From: Bacteroidota bacterium
GTDB lineage: Bacteria; Bacteroidota; Bacteroidia; Chitinophagales; Chitinophagaceae
Direction of reading: 5' to 3'
NCBI GenBank assembly: GCA_023433755.1
Contig: JAEYUA010000133.1
Location: forward strand, 1-17,276
DNA: 17,276 bases
In this document: in pieces, positions 14,432 through 17,276 of the stretch
Layout of the letters: the number at the start of each line of letters is the position of its first letter
How positions within the stretch are numbered: position 1 is the stretch's first letter
Made by a program: the position numbers and the translations under genes
The notes under the pieces: model-generated
The model's database searches: none
What the model saw: only the letters and a program-made list of their open reading frames with translations
What the model was told of the DNA's origin: nothing

Positions 14432-15541
14432 ATGAAGGATTTTTTTCAACGATTCAGGCGAATCACATACAGCACGTCCTATCTTCCCGAGATCGACGGG
14501 CTCCGTTTCCTCGCTATTTTTTCCGTGGTGGTCATCCTGCATATCACCCATTATATTGATGAAAAATTTTATGGCAATGCCCTGGTGCCTGATGGGTACT
14601 GGAAAAATTTTGTGATGGAAGGGGGCAGTGGTGTAGCACTGTTTTTTGTGATCAGCGGCTTTATCCTGAGCCTTCCTTTTGCCCGCTGGAGACTGCAGAA
14701 CGGTGAGCCGGTTAAACTTGGAAAATATTTTTTGCGAAGGCTTACGAGACTCGAACCTCCTTATATCATTGCATTACTGCTTTTATTTATTGGACATGTG
14801 TGGGTGCTGAAACAATTCAGTTTTTCCGAACTGCTTCCGCACCTGCTGGCTTCCCTGGTTTACCTGCATTATTTCATTTATGATTATATCCCACTGGTAT
14901 TGCCTGTGGCCTGGTCACTGGAAGTGGAAGTGCAGTTTTACATCCTGGGACCTCTGTTCTTTCTTGTGTTTCTGATCAGGTCACGCTGGCTCCGCTGGTC
15001 TCTGCAGTTGTTCGTGATTTTAGTGAGTTCGGTTTACTGGTATGGTCATTGGGGTGAAGTGCACCTGCTGGTTTACCTGCATCATTTTCTTATTGGCATT
15101 TTACTGGCCGACTTTTATACCTGCGGCGTTTCATTGTTCAGGAATAAAACCCTTGCAGCGGTAACAGGAATCATTTCTTTATTGGGGTTTCTTTTTGTGC
15201 CCACCATACATTCCGCCCCGGGCACTGCCATCAAAATGATCTGCATGTTCCTGCTGGTTCATTCTGTGCTGGTGAATGGGATGATGAAAAAAATATTCAC
15301 GCTAAACGCATTTGTCATCATAGGTGGTATGTGTTATTCTTTTTATCTCCTGCACTATGCTATTGTATCTGCAGTGGGCTATGTAATCCTCCGGGCAGGA
15401 AATCAATATCCTCCATCATATTCCCTTCTCATTGGAATATTGATGGTCCTTTGTGTTCTTCTCATCTCTTCCCTCTATTTTTTATGGGTTGAAAAACCTT
15501 TTATGAAGAAGATCGGGCTGAAACGGTTCAAAAAAGTTTAG
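14432..15541 (+). CDS. Acyltransferase 3 family membrane protein (OafA/YrhL-like)
   Basis: This 369-residue polytopic membrane protein is of the acyltransferase_3 family, which usually O-acetylates cell-surface polysaccharides. Diagnostic blocks are LPEIDGLRFLAIFSVVVILH (18-37, with H37 the likely catalytic His), GGSGVALFFVISGFILS (64-80), RRLTRLEPPY (102-111) and WSLEVEVQFY (161-170); about ten hydrophobic segments follow to the C-terminus. There is no extra SGNH domain, so it is the membrane-only form. The acceptor sugar is unknown. The ATG at 14432 is 81 bp after ald. Its TAG stop overlaps the TAA stop of the convergent ABC ATPase gene by 4 bp, leaving no room for a terminator between them. 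Confidence 0.9.
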   Translation: MKDFFQRFRRITYSTSYLPEIDGLRFLAIFSVVVILHITHYIDEKFYGNALVPDGYWKNFVMEGGSGVALFFVISGFILSLPFARWRLQNGEPVKLGKYFLRRLTRLEPPYIIALLLLFIGHVWVLKQFSFSELLPHLLASLVYLHYFIYDYIPLVLPVAWSLEVEVQFYILGPLFFLVFLIRSRWLRWSLQLFVILVSSVYWYGHWGEVHLLVYLHHFLIGILLADFYTCGVSLFRNKTLAAVTGIISLLGFLFVPTIHSAPGTAIKMICMFLLVHSVLVNGMMKKIFTLNAFVIIGGMCYSFYLLHYAIVSAVGYVILRAGNQYPPSYSLLIGILMVLCVLLISSLYFLWVEKPFMKKIGLKRFKKV

Positions 15542-16173
15542 GCGATCCTTGCCGCCGGTTTGTAATTGTGAATGGAAAGTATTTCAGTACAGAAACTGTA
15601 TTCCACAGGGTCGTTGCTGCAAACCATTACCAGTCGTTCTTTGCAGTAATCCTGCACAAGCTGGTGGTAAAGATCTATGCCCTGCTGGTCAAGATTGCTG
15701 CAGGGTTCATCGAGGAGGATCACTTCAGCGTTTGAAAAAATGGCCTGTGCAAGTTTCACTCTTTGTTTCATGCCGGAAGAATACAGGCGGATCTGTTTTG
15801 TAGCCGCAGCCTCCAGCCCGATGATCCGGATAATCTCGGCCGGTGAAAGCTCGTGAAGAAAGGGTTTGAACTGGTGGTGAAATTCCAGGAATTCTGCCAG
15901 CGACATTTCTTCGATTACATCCAGGTAAGGTGCCGAGAAAGAGATATGTGAAAACATTTTTTCAGGAGAAACCATTCCGTTGGCATCAAAGAATTCCATC
16001 TTTCCCTCGCTAAGCTGCAGCATGCCACCGATGCATTGCAACAGTGTTGATTTGCCGGATCCGTTGGCGCCCGTGATAGCATAAGCGGTGCCTGAAGCAA
16101 AACTGAGGTCGGCAGCACGGAAGATCCATTCACGGTTGAACCGCTTACCAGCCCCCGTCAGCTCAATCCTCAT
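15538..16173 (-). CDS. ABC transporter ATP-binding protein, CcmA-like, with altered Q- and H-loops
   Basis: This 211-residue stand-alone nucleotide-binding domain has Walker A GANGSGKST (35-43), the signature YSSGMKQRV (131-139), Walker B VILLDEP (151-157) and D-loop SNLD (159-162). The Q-loop position reads HISFSAPYLDVIEEMS (76-91) without the usual Gln, and the switch His after Walker B is replaced in VCSNDPVEY (184-192). I believe these features recur in a Bacteroidota-specific group of short ABC ATPases. No permease gene adjoins, so the transported substrate is unknown. The ATG at 16173 lies inside the end of lpxA (11-bp overlap), implying coupling with lipid A genes, though that does not prove a lipid role. 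Confidence 0.88.
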   Translation of the reverse strand: MRIELTGAGKRFNREWIFRAADLSFASGTAYAITGANGSGKSTLLQCIGGMLQLSEGKMEFFDANGMVSPEKMFSHISFSAPYLDVIEEMSLAEFLEFHHQFKPFLHELSPAEIIRIIGLEAAATKQIRLYSSGMKQRVKLAQAIFSNAEVILLDEPCSNLDQQGIDLYHQLVQDYCKERLVMVCSNDPVEYSFCTEILSIHNYKPAARIA

Positions 16174-16960
16174 CGATCTCGTTTTTGGAAAATCTTTTGA
16201 TCACCCCGATCTTGGAATCCTGGATGAACTGGATAATTTCATTCTTAATCTCGCTGTCGGGCACTTTTTCCTTTACCAGGTTAATGCCTGAAGTTGTGCT
16301 GTGATTGCCTACAAAAAGAAGATGGTAGATCTGCGAGATGGCTTCGATCTGGTGATGAGGAAAATTGCGCCGGTGCAATCCCACCACGTTGATGCCCATA
16401 TAGCTGATGGGTTCACGTGCAGCTTTTACAAAAGGCGGTACATCTTTACGTATGGCGCTTTGTCCGCCCACATAAGCATGCTTGCCGATACGGGTGAACT
16501 GCTGCACGCCGCAAAGTCCGCCGATGATGGCATAATCGCCCACTTCCACATGCCCCGCAAGCTGAACACCGTTGGCAAGGATCACATGATCGCCAACAAT
16601 ACAGTCATGTGCCACGTGGGAGTAAGCCATGAGCAGGCAGTGGCTGCCGATAGCTGTTTTGAATTTATCCTTTGTACCGCGGTTAACGGTAACACATTCC
16701 CTTATAGTGGTATGATCGCCTATCTCAACAAAAGTTTCTTCTCCCATGAATTTCAGATCCTGTGGAATGGCGCCGATCACACTGCCCGGGTAGATCCTGC
16801 AGGATTTCCCAATGCGGCTGTAAGGCATTACCACGGCGTGCGACATTATATGACTATCGTCGCCTATCACAACATTTTCATGGATCACCGCGAAAGGTTC
16901 AACAGTTACATTGTTGCCAAGCTTTGCACCGGGATGAATGGAAGCCAAAGGGGAGATCAT
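16163..16960 (-). CDS. lpxA: UDP-N-acetylglucosamine acyltransferase LpxA
   Basis: LpxA catalyses the first step of lipid A synthesis, moving a 3-hydroxyacyl chain from ACP to UDP-GlcNAc in the cytoplasm. The 265-residue product (E. coli 262) is a left-handed beta-helix of hexapeptide repeats. It carries AYSHVAHDC (112-120), where H118 matches the catalytic His of E. coli (H125) and H115 the second one. GGQSAIRKDVPPFV (165-178) and GINVVGLHRRNF (189-200) are family hallmarks, and the helical C-terminal domain follows. The ATG at 16960 overlaps the stop of the upstream FabZ gene in ATGA, and the gene's 3' end overlaps the ABC ATPase start, so the three are probably one translationally coupled operon. 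Confidence 0.97.
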   Translation of the reverse strand: MISPLASIHPGAKLGNNVTVEPFAVIHENVVIGDDSHIMSHAVVMPYSRIGKSCRIYPGSVIGAIPQDLKFMGEETFVEIGDHTTIRECVTVNRGTKDKFKTAIGSHCLLMAYSHVAHDCIVGDHVILANGVQLAGHVEVGDYAIIGGLCGVQQFTRIGKHAYVGGQSAIRKDVPPFVKAAREPISYMGINVVGLHRRNFPHHQIEAISQIYHLLFVGNHSTTSGINLVKEKVPDSEIKNEIIQFIQDSKIGVIKRFSKNEIDED

Positions 16961-17276
16961 GGTTTCACTTTAGGTTTCTTTACAATTTGAGCTACTAAAT
17001 CAGCTTCAGCAACAATTTTATCGCCGACAAAAATAGTTCCTTTCATTTCACAAATGCCACGGCGCACAGGGTTCATCAATTCCATTTTCAGGATCATGGT
17101 ATCTCCCGGCACTACTTTATTCTTGAATTTGCAGTTATCTATTTTTAAAAAATACGTATCATAATCGTGATCAGGATCATCAGGAATGGTGAGGATACCG
17201 CCGCATTGCGCCAGGGCTTCTACCTGCAGTACGCCCGGCATTACTGTATTCCCCGGGAAGTGTCCCTGGAAGAACT
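16957..17276 (-). CDS. fabZ: 3-hydroxyacyl-ACP dehydratase FabZ domain, probably the C-terminus of an LpxC/FabZ fusion (5' part outside window)
   Basis: Only the last 105 residues are visible. They open FFQGHFPGNTVMPGVLQVEALAQ, the FabZ active-site region with the catalytic His in GHFPG and Glu in QVEALAQ. The hot-dog fold then continues to the basic end KKPKVKP. FabZ dehydrates 3-hydroxyacyl-ACP, competing with LpxA for the same substrate. In Bacteroidota this domain is usually fused behind LpxC, the deacetylase of the second lipid A step, and the direct ATGA overlap with lpxA fits that arrangement. The LpxC part is outside the window, so the fusion is an inference while the FabZ assignment is firm. 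Confidence 0.92.
   Translation of the reverse strand, partial: FFQGHFPGNTVMPGVLQVEALAQCGGILTIPDDPDHDYDTYFLKIDNCKFKNKVVPGDTMILKMELMNPVRRGICEMKGTIFVGDKIVAEADLVAQIVKKPKVKP

Noticed and set aside
16301..16990. A 229-codon plus-strand open frame over lpxA
   Set aside because: It is antisense to the whole LpxA hexapeptide-repeat region; the repeat structure of lpxA keeps the opposite frame open.

Overview
The window looks like a core chromosomal segment of a Bacteroidota bacterium, most likely of the Chitinophagaceae type. The reasons are the FabZ domain running directly into lpxA (in this phylum FabZ is usually fused to LpxC), an RprY-like response regulator, several short lipoproteins with the phylum's loose lipobox, the lack of clear Shine-Dalgarno sequences, and a TAnnTTTG-type -7 box before tsaE. 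I see no integron, phage, transposase, CRISPR array, tRNA or rRNA.

Layout. (1) 1-2191, minus strand: a tight three-gene operon of a small lipoprotein, a divergent Lgt-family membrane enzyme and a radical SAM enzyme cut by the window edge. Its N-terminal cysteine pattern resembles tetraether synthase (Tes)-type proteins. (2) 2331-5251: ruvB, an OmpR/RprY-type response regulator, and two minus-strand single-domain CheY-like receivers, with no histidine kinase nearby. (3) 5402-8009: a HerA-like/DUF853 ATPase and an uncharacterised lipoprotein in which I see a His/Cys arrangement like that of clan CD (caspase-type) peptidases. (4) 8027-12507, minus strand: a RecQ helicase, a small four-helix-bundle protein and a CopA-type copper ATPase. 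(5) 12654-15541, plus strand: tsaE, an alanine dehydrogenase and an OafA-type acyltransferase. (6) 15538-17276, minus strand: the end of FabZ (probably LpxC/FabZ), lpxA and an ABC ATPase, all overlapping and so probably translationally coupled; this is the lipid A initiation cluster.

Non-coding structure. The spaces after genes at 4234-4383, 6958-7098 and 8011-8038 hold arrays of degenerate 7-bp units (RGCYNNN). In the first two spaces the arrays form two inverted arms around a small central hairpin; in one case that hairpin is a convincing intrinsic terminator. The third array runs into the 3' end of recQ and encodes its last residues. These arrays bracket the caspase-like lipoprotein gene.

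The most interesting points are the Lgt-like/Tes-like operon (possibly a membrane-lipid or lipoprotein modification route), the caspase-like lipoprotein, and the inverted heptad arrays. Functions for all three are inferred from motifs only.
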